Part shown: positions 18,075 to 26,079 of the stretch, piece after piece | How the letters are laid out: each line of letters starts with the position of its first letter | Position numbering within the stretch: position 1 is the stretch's first letter | From: Rubrivivax gelatinosus IL144 | GTDB lineage: Bacteria > Pseudomonadota > Gammaproteobacteria > Burkholderiales > Burkholderiaceae_C | Direction of reading: 5' to 3' | Length of the DNA stretch: 64,000 bases | Assembly: GCF_000284255.1 (NCBI RefSeq) | Contig: NC_017075.1 | Span: 3,224,001-3,288,000 of the forward strand | Notes under the pieces: generated by a model | Seen by the model: the letters and a program-made list of their open reading frames with translations, nothing else | Told to the model about the DNA's origin: nothing | Databases searched by the model: none | Program-made: the position numbers and the translations under genes

Positions 18075-20504
18075 TCAGTAGCGCAGGTTCAGCCCGACGT
18101 TGACGCTGCGCGGCGCGCCCCAGGTGTAGTGCAGCGCGCCCCAGTCGGTGACGCCGGCGAAGTACTTCTTGTCGAAGACGTTGGCGACGTTGGCGCTGAC
18201 GCTCAGGCGGCGGTCGATCTCCCAGCGCGCCATCAGGTCCCAGACCCAGTAGGCGTCCTGGCGCAGCCGGGTGGCCTCGGTGCCGGCCGAGATCGTGCTC
18301 TGCCAGCGGGTCGCCGCGCCCAGCGTCAGGCCGTCGAAGGCGCCGCCGCTCCAGCGGTGGCTGCCGGCCAGCTTGAACTGGTGGCGCGGGCTGCTGCCGG
18401 CGCTTTCCAGGCTGCTGTCGTTGAGCACGTAGCTGCCCTGCGCCTGCCAGCCCGGCGCCGGCGACCCGGCAAGCTCGAACTCGTAGCCGTGGCGGCGTGC
18501 GCCCGAGACGGCGCGGTAGATGCTGTCGCCGCCCGGCGTCAGCCCCACTTCCTCGGCTTCGTTGTCGGTCTTCATCCAGAAGAAGGCGGCGCTGGCGATC
18601 AGGCGCTTGGCGAAGAACTCGCCCTTGGCGCCGATCTCGTAGGACAGGCCTTCCTTCGGCGGCAGCGTGCGTTCGGCAGCGTCCTTGGCGCTCTGGGCCT
18701 CGAAGATGCTGGCGTAGCTGGCGTACAGCGAGACCTGGCGCGAGACGTCGACGACGACACCGGCATACGGCGTCGTGACGCCGTGTTCGGTCATGCGGTA
18801 GTTGTACCAACCGATGTCGGTGACGTCTTTCTGGCCGTAGTCGGTGACACGCACGCCGGTGATCAGCTTCACCGGGTCGGCGAGGTTCCAGCGTGCGGCG
18901 CCGTAGGCGTAGCGGCGGTGGCGGCTGAAGAGGTCGTCGGACGCGGTGAAGCCGCTCCAGTCGGGCTGGGCGATCGCACCGCCGCCGGCGGCGTAGTCCA
19001 GCGCGCTCGACTCGTTGGCGTTGGTGCGCTTCAAGGTCGTCCGGCTGCTCGACGCGCCGGCGCCCAGCAGCAGCTCGTGGCGGCGGCCGAGCAGCTCCAG
19101 CGGCCCCTGGACGTCGAGCGCGATGCTCTTGTTGCGCGCCTCGACGTCGCGGTAACGCGCCAGCCCGACCGCCCCCGACGCGTCGCGCAGATAGCCGAAA
19201 CGCACGTCGGGCGTGTCGACGCTCTCGTGTGCCAACTGCAGCCTGGCATTCCAGCCGCCGTCGAAGCGGTGTTCCAGGCGCGCGAACAGGTTCAGCGTCT
19301 CCTGCTCGTAGCCGGCCCAGGACGCCCCGAGGTTGAACGAACGCGGCTGCAGGCCGAGGTAGCTGCCGTCGTCGGTGTAGGCCTGGATCGGCGTCGTGCC
19401 GCCGGCGCCGCGCAGTTCACGCTGGCGCCAGCTGAGGCCCGCGGTCAGCAGCGTCGACGGCGCGAGGTCGAACTCCGCCGTGCCGTAGACCAGCGAGCTG
19501 CGTGTCTTCTGGCGGTCGCGGAACGAGCCGGCGTCTTCGTGCGAGGCGACCAGGCGCGCACGCAGCCGGCCCTCGCGGTCCAGCGGGCCGGAGACGTCGG
19601 CTTCGGCGCGGTAGCGGTCCCAGCTGCCGGCCAGCACGCCGGCCGAAGCCTGGAACTCGGCCGTGGGCCGCTTGCGCACGAGGTTGACCGTCGCGCCCGG
19701 GTAGCCGTCGCCGTTGACCAGGCCCGACGAGCCCTTCAGCACCTCGACGCGGTCGATCTCGGCCATGTCGTCGTTGGAGTAGAGGATGTGGGTGTTCCAG
19801 CCCCAGCCGTTGCGCGCCTGGCGCAGGCCGTCGGTCTGCAGGTTGACGTCGGCACCACGCACCGTGAAGGTCGTCATGTCGTTCTGGCGGCTGACGGTGA
19901 CGCCGGGCGTCTGGTCCAGCACCGCGCTCAGCGTGTCCAGGCGGAAGTCGTCCATCAGCTGGCGCGTGACGACGGTGATCGACTGCGGCGTCTCGCGCGG
20001 CGTCAGCGCCAGGCCGGTGGCCGCGGCGCTGCGGCCCGGCGTGGCGTAGCCGGCGCCTTCGCTGCGGTCGTCGGTGATGGCTGCGGCACGCGCCTTCAGC
20101 GCCGGCAGCGCGGGCTGGTCCGGCGACATCGGCGGCACGGCGCGCAGGCCGTAAGCGCGGGCGCCCTGCGGCTGCAGCTCCAGCCCGCTGCCGCGCAGCA
20201 GGCGCTCGAAAGCCTCGTCCAGCGTGTGGCGGCCCTGCAGCCCGGCGCTGTGGCGGCCGGCGACCAGCGCCGGGTCGAAGGCCAGCTGCACGCCGAAGGC
20301 CGCGGCGCACTGCGCCAGCGCCTCGTCCAGCGGGCCGGGCGCGATGCGCAACTCCTGCGCGCCGGCCTCGGCGGCGAAAGCGGCCGGCGGTGCCGCGACC
20401 AAGACCGCGCCGCAGAGCAAGGCGATCGCCGCCTGGATGGCCACGCCGGCGGCGCCGGCCTTCAGGGCAAAGGCGCGCTGGCGGCGCCCGGAGGTCTGCT
20501 TCAT
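18075..20504 (-). CDS. TonB-dependent siderophore receptor with signalling domain (module 3, FpvA/FhuE-like)
   Basis: An 809-residue receptor: long signal peptide (to about residue 45, AFAAEA), STN domain (about 50-120, ELRIAPGPLDEALAQCAAAF), plug with LTPRETPQSITVVTRQLMDD and RVEVLKGSSGLVNGDGYPGA, and a barrel ending NVFDKKYFAGVTDWG and VGLNLRY. Plug and C-terminus are closest to the module 1 receptor. ATG 20504 has an AGGAAG ribosome site. It lies 87 bp after its fecR and ends 41 bp before the next sigma promoter region. The ligand is unknown; the type usually handles hydroxamate or mixed siderophores. Confidence 0.92.
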   Translation of the reverse strand: MKQTSGRRQRAFALKAGAAGVAIQAAIALLCGAVLVAAPPAAFAAEAGAQELRIAPGPLDEALAQCAAAFGVQLAFDPALVAGRHSAGLQGRHTLDEAFERLLRGSGLELQPQGARAYGLRAVPPMSPDQPALPALKARAAAITDDRSEGAGYATPGRSAAATGLALTPRETPQSITVVTRQLMDDFRLDTLSAVLDQTPGVTVSRQNDMTTFTVRGADVNLQTDGLRQARNGWGWNTHILYSNDDMAEIDRVEVLKGSSGLVNGDGYPGATVNLVRKRPTAEFQASAGVLAGSWDRYRAEADVSGPLDREGRLRARLVASHEDAGSFRDRQKTRSSLVYGTAEFDLAPSTLLTAGLSWRQRELRGAGGTTPIQAYTDDGSYLGLQPRSFNLGASWAGYEQETLNLFARLEHRFDGGWNARLQLAHESVDTPDVRFGYLRDASGAVGLARYRDVEARNKSIALDVQGPLELLGRRHELLLGAGASSSRTTLKRTNANESSALDYAAGGGAIAQPDWSGFTASDDLFSRHRRYAYGAARWNLADPVKLITGVRVTDYGQKDVTDIGWYNYRMTEHGVTTPYAGVVVDVSRQVSLYASYASIFEAQSAKDAAERTLPPKEGLSYEIGAKGEFFAKRLIASAAFFWMKTDNEAEEVGLTPGGDSIYRAVSGARRHGYEFELAGSPAPGWQAQGSYVLNDSSLESAGSSPRHQFKLAGSHRWSGGAFDGLTLGAATRWQSTISAGTEATRLRQDAYWVWDLMARWEIDRRLSVSANVANVFDKKYFAGVTDWGALHYTWGAPRSVNVGLNLRY

Positions 20505-20591
20505 GTTCTTCCTGTGCTTGGGATGCGGCGGCCCCGCGGCACGCCTTCAAGCACTACACCGGACGAGCGCCGGAAAGTGATCACCTGCGCT

Positions 20592-21533
20592 TCAGCGCGG
20601 CGCCAGGGTCACCCAGAACCGCGTGCGCCGCTCGACGCGCAGCGGCAGCGTGCGCGCCAGCAGCGCCAGCGCGGCATCGGTGTCGTCCAGCGACAGCGCG
20701 CCCGAGACACGCAGCGCGGCCACCGCCGGGTCGCAGCGCAGCAGGCCGCGGCGGTGGCGCGCCAGTTCGGCCGCCACCTCGTCGAGCCGGCGGCCACGCG
20801 CCAGCAGCATGCCGCGCTGCCACAGCGTGTCGTTCTCGTCGGCCAGGCCGACGCCGAGAACGCCGCCGGCGTCGAACTCGGCCTGCTCGCCTGCGTCCAG
20901 CCGCCGCGGCGTGCCGGCCGCCGGCTGCAGCTCGACCGCGTGTTCGTAGACCGCGACGCGACAGCGATCACCGTCCAGCCGCACCGAGAAACGGGTGCCC
21001 AGCGCCCGCACGCGGCCGGCCGGCGTCTCGACGACGAAGCGCCGCGGCGAGGCCTCGTGCCCGGTCGTCACCAGGATCTCACCGGCCCGCAGGCGCAATC
21101 GGCGCTCGCCGGTGCCGAAGAGCACGTCGACCGCGCTGGCGGTGTTCAGCACCAGCCGCGTGCCGTCGGGCAGCACGGTGTCGCGGCGTTCGCCGGTGGC
21201 GGTGGCCAGATCGGCGCGCCATTCGCGCCACGGCGCCTCGTGCCAGGCCAGCCAGGCGGCCGGCAGGCCGACGGCCAGGCCGCCGAGCGCGGCCAGCGTG
21301 CGCCGCCGCCCGGCCCGGCCCAGGGCATGCAGCGCCTGGCGGCCGGCGCCGTCGGGCACACGCCCGAAGACCTCGAACACCGCCTCGGCACGCGCCCAAG
21401 CCGCGGCGTGCGCCGGGCTGCGCTCGCGCCAGCGTTCGAAGGCTTCGTGTTCGGCCGCCCCGCCCTCGCGCAGCGTCAGCGCCCAGTCGGCGGCCTCGGA
21501 CAGCAGCGCCGCGGACGGCTCGCCGGGCGCCAT
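20592..21533 (-). CDS. FecR-type anti-sigma factor / signal transducer (module 3)
   Basis: A 313-residue FecR. Anti-sigma region with FERWRERSPAHAAAWARAEA (about 32-51), a weak hydrophobic segment near 78-93, the FecR domain with DTVLPDGTRLVLNTASAVDV and RALGTRFSVRL, and a C-terminal LARHRRGLLRCDPAVAALRV. ATG 21533 is chosen because it overlaps the sigma stop by 1 bp (TGATG), as in module 2; a longer in-frame reading to 21659 lies inside the sigma gene. Confidence 0.9.
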   Translation of the reverse strand: MAPGEPSAALLSEAADWALTLREGGAAEHEAFERWRERSPAHAAAWARAEAVFEVFGRVPDGAGRQALHALGRAGRRRTLAALGGLAVGLPAAWLAWHEAPWREWRADLATATGERRDTVLPDGTRLVLNTASAVDVLFGTGERRLRLRAGEILVTTGHEASPRRFVVETPAGRVRALGTRFSVRLDGDRCRVAVYEHAVELQPAAGTPRRLDAGEQAEFDAGGVLGVGLADENDTLWQRGMLLARGRRLDEVAAELARHRRGLLRCDPAVAALRVSGALSLDDTDAALALLARTLPLRVERRTRFWVTLAPR

Positions 21534-22033
21534 CAGACGCAGGCCATGCAGGCGACCAGCGCCTTGTGCACGTGGCGGCGCACGGTGATGACCGACATCG
21601 CCAGGCGTTCGGCGATCTGCGCCAGCGTCAGGCCGTCGAGCTGGGCGAGCAGGAAACACTCGCGTGTGCGCGGCGCGAGGCCGGCGAGCAGCGCATCGAT
21701 CTGCACCAGCGTCTGCAGCAGCGCCAGCCGTGTCTCGGGCGACGGCGCCTGGGCCTCGGGCATCGCCGCCAGCGCCTCCAGGTAGGCGCGCTCGACCTCG
21801 CGCCGGCGCCAGTGGTCGACGACCAGCCCCTTGGCGACGTGCGTCAGCAGCGCACGCGGCTCGTCGCCGAAGTGCTCTCGCCGCCCGGCGAGCAGGCGCA
21901 CGAAGGTGTCGTGCGCCAGGTCGGCGGCCTGCTGCGAGTCGTCCAGCCGGCGCCGCAACCAGGCCTGCAGCCAGCCATGGTGCTCGAGGTACAGCGTCTG
22001 GACCGGGTGGACGGAGGTGGCGGAGGCAGACAT
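21533..22033 (-). CDS. FecI-like ECF sigma factor (module 3)
   Basis: A 166-residue ECF sigma factor. Region 2: LYLEHHGWLQAWLRRRLDD, DLAHDTFVRLL; region 4: LDGLTLAQIAERLAMSVITV followed by RRHV. The start at ATG 22033 lies 23 bp inside a Fur-type operator. It resembles the module 2 sigma most. It is expected to transcribe the module 3 receptor when that receptor is occupied. Confidence 0.9.
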   Translation of the reverse strand: MSASATSVHPVQTLYLEHHGWLQAWLRRRLDDSQQAADLAHDTFVRLLAGRREHFGDEPRALLTHVAKGLVVDHWRRREVERAYLEALAAMPEAQAPSPETRLALLQTLVQIDALLAGLAPRTRECFLLAQLDGLTLAQIAERLAMSVITVRRHVHKALVACMACV

Positions 22034-22056
22034 TGCAAAGGCGGGACGCCAGCGCT

Positions 22057-22078
22057 AATGAGAATGTTTCTCATTATA
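22057..22078 (-). promoter_or_regulatory. Fur-type operator overlapping a consensus -10 element (module 3 sigma gene)
   Basis: Plus-strand aatgagaatgtttctcatt (22057-22075) is a 19-bp Fur palindrome. On the minus strand the perfect -10 hexamer TATAAT (22078-22073) shares three bases with it. This is the clearest example of the shared layout in which Fur-iron would directly cover the -10. Confidence 0.82.
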
Positions 22079-22101
22079 AAGAGAACCCCGCCCTGCCCGG
22101 C

Positions 22102-24531
22102 TCACCAGCGATAGGACACGCTGCCCGTCACCCGCCGCGGCTCGCCGTAGAAACACAGATAGGTGCAGGACGCGACGTAGGTCTTGTCGCCCAGGTTGGC
22201 GACGTTGAGCGCCAGCCGCCACGGGCCTTCGCTCCACGACAGCATCGCGTCGACGACGGTGTAACCCGGCACGTCGACATCGAGCCAGACACCGGGCGCC
22301 GAGCCGACGTAGCGCAGGCCGGCGCCGGCTTTCAGCGCCGGCAGGCCGAAGGCGCCAAAACCGTAATCGGCCCAGACCGAGGCCTGGTGGTACGGCACGG
22401 CGCCGGTGCGCCGGCCCTCGGCCTCGGGCGTCAGCGGGCTGCTCTTCAGCGTGCGTGCGTCGGTGTAGGCGTAGGCGGCGACGAGGTTGGCAGCGCCGAC
22501 ACGCGTGCGCGCCTCCAGTTCAAGACCGCGCGAGCGCACCTCGCCGAGCTGCACCGAGTAGTTCGTGTCGACCGGGTCGGTGACCAGCACCTTGCGCTGC
22601 GTGAGCTGGTAGAGCGCCGCCGACAGCAGCGTCTGGCCGCCTTCGGGCTGCCAGCGCAGGCCCAGCTCCCACTGCGTGCCGCGTGTCGGGTCGAAACGCT
22701 GGCGCTGGCGGTCGGTGCCGGTCTGCGGCTCGAAGGACTGGCTGAAGCTGACGAAGGGCGCCAGGCCGTCGGGCCCGAGGTAGACCAGGCCGGCGCGGCC
22801 GGTGGTCGCGCTGCTCTTCTCGCCGTCGGCGGCGACGTCGTCGCTGAAGACCGCGCTCTCGTCGTAGCGCACGCGGTCGTGGCGCAGCCCGGCGACGGCG
22901 ACCCAGCGGCCGTCGATCTTGGCCCGCTCCTGCGCGTACAGCCCGACGCGGCGCAGCTCCGAGCGCGACGAGAACGAGGCCGGCTCGGGCGCGCCGAAGC
23001 CGCCGCCGTAGACCGGGTCGTAAAGGTCCAGCGGCTCGGCGCTGCGGTCGTAGCGCACGGTGCGCAGACGTTCGCGCACGAAGTCCAGGCCAACCAGCGC
23101 CGTGTGTTCGACGCTGCCGCTGCGCCAGGTCGACTGCAGCGAGGTGTCGGACATCAGCGCGCGCGAGCGGTCTTCGCGGTCCTGGGCGCCGCGGTAGGCC
23201 GTGGTGCGGCCGTCGGCTTCCAGGCCGGAGATCCAGACCGAGGGCATGTCGACGTCGGCGCGGTAGCTGCGCAGCGAATGGCGCAGCGTGAAGTGCTCGT
23301 CGAATCGGTGCTCGAACAGATAACCCAGCGAGCGCCGATCGAGGTCATAGCGGTCGTAACCCGGCTCGCCGACGAAGGTGTCGCGCGGCAGTCGGCCGTT
23401 GGGGTTGGCGAGCACCGTGCCTTCGGCCGGCAGGCCGTAGACGTAGGCCGTGTGGTCGTCCTGCAGGTCGGCCTGCAGCGTCAGCGAGGTCGCGGCGTCG
23501 GGCTGCCAGCGCAGCGAGGGCGCGAAGTAGCGGCGGTCGTCGTCGACGTGCTCGACAAAGCTGCCGCTGTCGCGCACCAGCGCGGTCAGCCGGTACGACC
23601 AGACGCCGGCGTCGTCCAGCGCGCCGCCGAAGTCGCCCGACAGCTGGCGCCGGTCGAACGAGCCCAGTTCCAGGTTCAGCTCGTGCAGCGCCTCGTTCGT
23701 CGGGCGCTTGCTGACGGTGTTGATGATGCCGCCGGGCGCCGAGTTGCCGTACAGCACCGAGGCCGCACCCTTCAGGATCTCGATGCGCTCCAGCCCGTAA
23801 GGCTCCTGGCGGCCGTCGTAGAGGTTGACGCTGTACTTGCTGCCGTCGCGGTAGAGGTTGCCCTGGCTGGCCGTGGCCTGGAAACCGCGCATCACGAAGC
23901 CGTCGCCGGTGCGGTCCACGCCTTCGGAGCGCAGCACCGACGCGGTGTAGCCCACCGCCTCGGCCAGGCTGTCGGACTTGCGCACCTCGATCTCCTCGGC
24001 GCCGACGACGGTCAGCGTCTGCGGCGTCTCGAGCATCGGCGTGTCGGTCTTGGTCGCGGTGGCGCTGCGCCGCGCCGCGTAGCCGGCGAGCGGCCCGGTG
24101 GCGCTCTCGCCGGCGGCACGCGCGGTGATCGCCGGCAGCGAATCGGCCGCGGCCTGCGGCCGGCGCTGCACGGTCCAGCTGCCGTTGGGCTGGCGCACGG
24201 CCTGCAGCGCGTGGCCGGCGAGCAGCGCGGCGAAACCGTCCTCGGCGCCGTAGCGGCCGTCGAGCCCGTTGCAGCGCAGGCCGTCGAGCAGCGCCGCGTC
24301 GACGCTGAGTTCGACACCCAGCGCCGCGGCGAAGCGGTTCAGCGCCGCGCCCAGCGGGCCGGGCGCGATCTTCAGCGCACGCGGTGCCTCGGCGGCCGGC
24401 TGTGCCGACACGGCGCGCGGTGCGAGCGGGGCCGCGGCGGCAAGCACGAGGGCCAGGCAGGCGGCGGCGGTGGGACGTTGGCGGAAGAAGGCGGTGTGCT
24501 GCATCGGAGGGCCGAAGTGGTGGGGGTTCAT
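22102..24531 (-). CDS. TonB-dependent siderophore receptor with signalling domain (module 4, FhuA-like)
   Basis: An 809-residue receptor: signal peptide, STN domain (about residues 50-120, LKIAPGPLGAALNRFAAALG), plug with SATATKTDTPMLETPQTLTV and RIEILKGAASVLYGNSAPGG, and a barrel ending NLGDKTYVASCTYLCFYGE and VSYRW. The plug is strikingly like module 2 (same LPAITARAA and ATATKTDT strings). ATG 24531 is chosen for the GGAAG ribosome site 7 nt upstream; ATG 24504 (MQHTAF) is the alternative. It lies 52 bp after its fecR. Confidence 0.91.
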   Translation of the reverse strand: MNPHHFGPPMQHTAFFRQRPTAAACLALVLAAAAPLAPRAVSAQPAAEAPRALKIAPGPLGAALNRFAAALGVELSVDAALLDGLRCNGLDGRYGAEDGFAALLAGHALQAVRQPNGSWTVQRRPQAAADSLPAITARAAGESATGPLAGYAARRSATATKTDTPMLETPQTLTVVGAEEIEVRKSDSLAEAVGYTASVLRSEGVDRTGDGFVMRGFQATASQGNLYRDGSKYSVNLYDGRQEPYGLERIEILKGAASVLYGNSAPGGIINTVSKRPTNEALHELNLELGSFDRRQLSGDFGGALDDAGVWSYRLTALVRDSGSFVEHVDDDRRYFAPSLRWQPDAATSLTLQADLQDDHTAYVYGLPAEGTVLANPNGRLPRDTFVGEPGYDRYDLDRRSLGYLFEHRFDEHFTLRHSLRSYRADVDMPSVWISGLEADGRTTAYRGAQDREDRSRALMSDTSLQSTWRSGSVEHTALVGLDFVRERLRTVRYDRSAEPLDLYDPVYGGGFGAPEPASFSSRSELRRVGLYAQERAKIDGRWVAVAGLRHDRVRYDESAVFSDDVAADGEKSSATTGRAGLVYLGPDGLAPFVSFSQSFEPQTGTDRQRQRFDPTRGTQWELGLRWQPEGGQTLLSAALYQLTQRKVLVTDPVDTNYSVQLGEVRSRGLELEARTRVGAANLVAAYAYTDARTLKSSPLTPEAEGRRTGAVPYHQASVWADYGFGAFGLPALKAGAGLRYVGSAPGVWLDVDVPGYTVVDAMLSWSEGPWRLALNVANLGDKTYVASCTYLCFYGEPRRVTGSVSYRW

Positions 24532-24583
24532 CCCGTCTTCCGGACGAGAACGCAAAACCCTCAATCGCCCGGCGGGCGGGCGT

Positions 24584-25543
24584 TCAGCGGCGCTCCGGGG
24601 CGGCCTCGACCGTGATCCACCAGCCGCCGACCCGGCGCAAGCGCAGCGGCAGCGCCAGCGTCAGGTTCAGCAGCGCACGGTCGGGGTCGTGCAGCGGGAA
24701 GACGCCGCTGACGCGCAGCGCGCCGACCGCCGGGTCGCAGCGCAGCACGCCGCGGCGGTAGCGCGCGATCTCGGCGACGAGCTCGTCGACCCGCCGGCCG
24801 TCGGCCAGCAGCAGGCCGCGGGTCCAGGCGGTGTCGGCTTCGTCGGCCGGGCCGCCGGGCGTGACGCCGTCGTCGGCCAGCCGCGCCGACTGGCCGGCGT
24901 CCAGCCGTTGCCCCGCCGCGCCGCCGGCCGGCTGCAGCTCGACCGCGCCTTCGTAGACCACGACCTGGCTTGCCGCGCCGAGATCGCGCACGAGAAAACG
25001 GGTGCCCAGCGCGCGCACCAGGCCGTGGCGGGTGCGCACGGCCAGCGGCCGCCGCGCCGCGTCGTGCGCGCTGGTGACGAGGATCTCGCCGGCGCGCAGC
25101 ACGATCAGGCGCTGCCCGGCGTCGTAGTGCAGGTCGACGGCGCTGGCGCTGGCCAGCACCAGCCGCGTGCCGTCGGGCAGCACCAGCGTGCGCACCTCGC
25201 CGGTGGCGCAACGCTCGTCGGCGGCCCACAGCGCCCAGGCCTCGCTGCGGCGCGCGGCCTCGCCGCTGCCGAGCACCGCCACGGCCAGACCCAGCGTGCG
25301 CAGCACGCGGCGGCGCGTCGCCGCGGGCGCCTGCAAGGCGCGGCGTGCGGCCTCGCCGGGCACGCTGCGCAGCCGGGCGTCGAAGCCTTGCATCGCCTGC
25401 CAGGCGCGTTCGTGTTCGGGATGCGCGGCGCGCCAGCGCGCGCAGGCGGCGTGGTCTTCGGCGGCGGCGTCCTCGGCCCACAGCCGCGCCATCCAGCGCG
25501 CCGCCTGGCGCGCGACCTCGGCGTCTTCGGCGGCGGCGCTCAC
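24584..25543 (-). CDS. FecR-type anti-sigma factor / signal transducer (module 4)
   Basis: A 319-residue FecR with a probable GTG start at 25543 that overlaps the sigma stop by 4 bp (GTGA). Anti-sigma region with CARWRAAHPEHERAWQAMQG, FecR domain with LVLPDGTRLVLASASAVDLH and RALGTRFLVRD, and a C-terminal IARYRRGVLRCDPAVGALRV. The YRRGVLRCDP and GVFP strings match the module 1 FecR, so modules 1 and 4 share the same sigma/FecR type. The membrane segment near residues 85-102 is short. Confidence 0.88.
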   Translation of the reverse strand: MSAAAEDAEVARQAARWMARLWAEDAAAEDHAACARWRAAHPEHERAWQAMQGFDARLRSVPGEAARRALQAPAATRRRVLRTLGLAVAVLGSGEAARRSEAWALWAADERCATGEVRTLVLPDGTRLVLASASAVDLHYDAGQRLIVLRAGEILVTSAHDAARRPLAVRTRHGLVRALGTRFLVRDLGAASQVVVYEGAVELQPAGGAAGQRLDAGQSARLADDGVTPGGPADEADTAWTRGLLLADGRRVDELVAEIARYRRGVLRCDPAVGALRVSGVFPLHDPDRALLNLTLALPLRLRRVGGWWITVEAAPERR

Positions 25544-26049
25544 GGCTGCAGCGCCCGGTGGCAGGCCAGCAGCGCCGCGGCGACGTACTTCTCGACCGAG
25601 GACACCGAGACGCCCAGCCGCGTGGCGATCTCGCGGTAGCCCAGGCCGTCGAGCCGGCACAGCAGCAGCGCCTCGCGCGCCTTGGGCGCCAGCGACTGCA
25701 GCGCGGCGTCCAGCTGCACCAGCGCCTCGACGGCCAGCGCACGCTCCTCGGGCGAGGGCATCAGCGCCGGGGGCAAGGCCGCCAGCGCGTCGAGGTACGC
25801 GGCCTCGATCGCCCGCCGCCGGTACAGGTCGACGACGAGGCCGTTGGCGACCTGCGCCAGATGGCGGCGCGACGCGTCCTGCGGCGGCACGTGGCCGCTG
25901 CGCAGCAATCGCAGATAGGTGTCGTGCGCCAGGTCGGCGGCGTCGTGGGCGTTGCCCAGCTTGCGGCGCAGCCAGTCGCGCAGCCAGCCGTGGTGCTCGG
26001 CGTACAGGCGCTCGAACGGTGGCGGTGAGGCGAGGTCGGTGGCCGGCAC
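25540..26049 (-). CDS. FecI-like ECF sigma factor (module 4)
   Basis: A 169-residue ECF sigma factor. Region 2: LYAEHHGWLRDWLRRKLGN, DLAHDTYLRLLRSG; region 4: LDGLGYREIATRLGVSVSSV followed by EKYV. The start is GTG 26049. It is the first gene of the four-module minus-strand array, 30 bp after the hupE-like stop; its Fur-type operator lies within the end of that gene. Confidence 0.9.
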   Translation of the reverse strand: MPATDLASPPPFERLYAEHHGWLRDWLRRKLGNAHDAADLAHDTYLRLLRSGHVPPQDASRRHLAQVANGLVVDLYRRRAIEAAYLDALAALPPALMPSPEERALAVEALVQLDAALQSLAPKAREALLLCRLDGLGYREIATRLGVSVSSVEKYVAAALLACHRALQP

Positions 26050-26079
26050 GGGTGGGGAACCCGGGCGCGGCCGGGTGGG

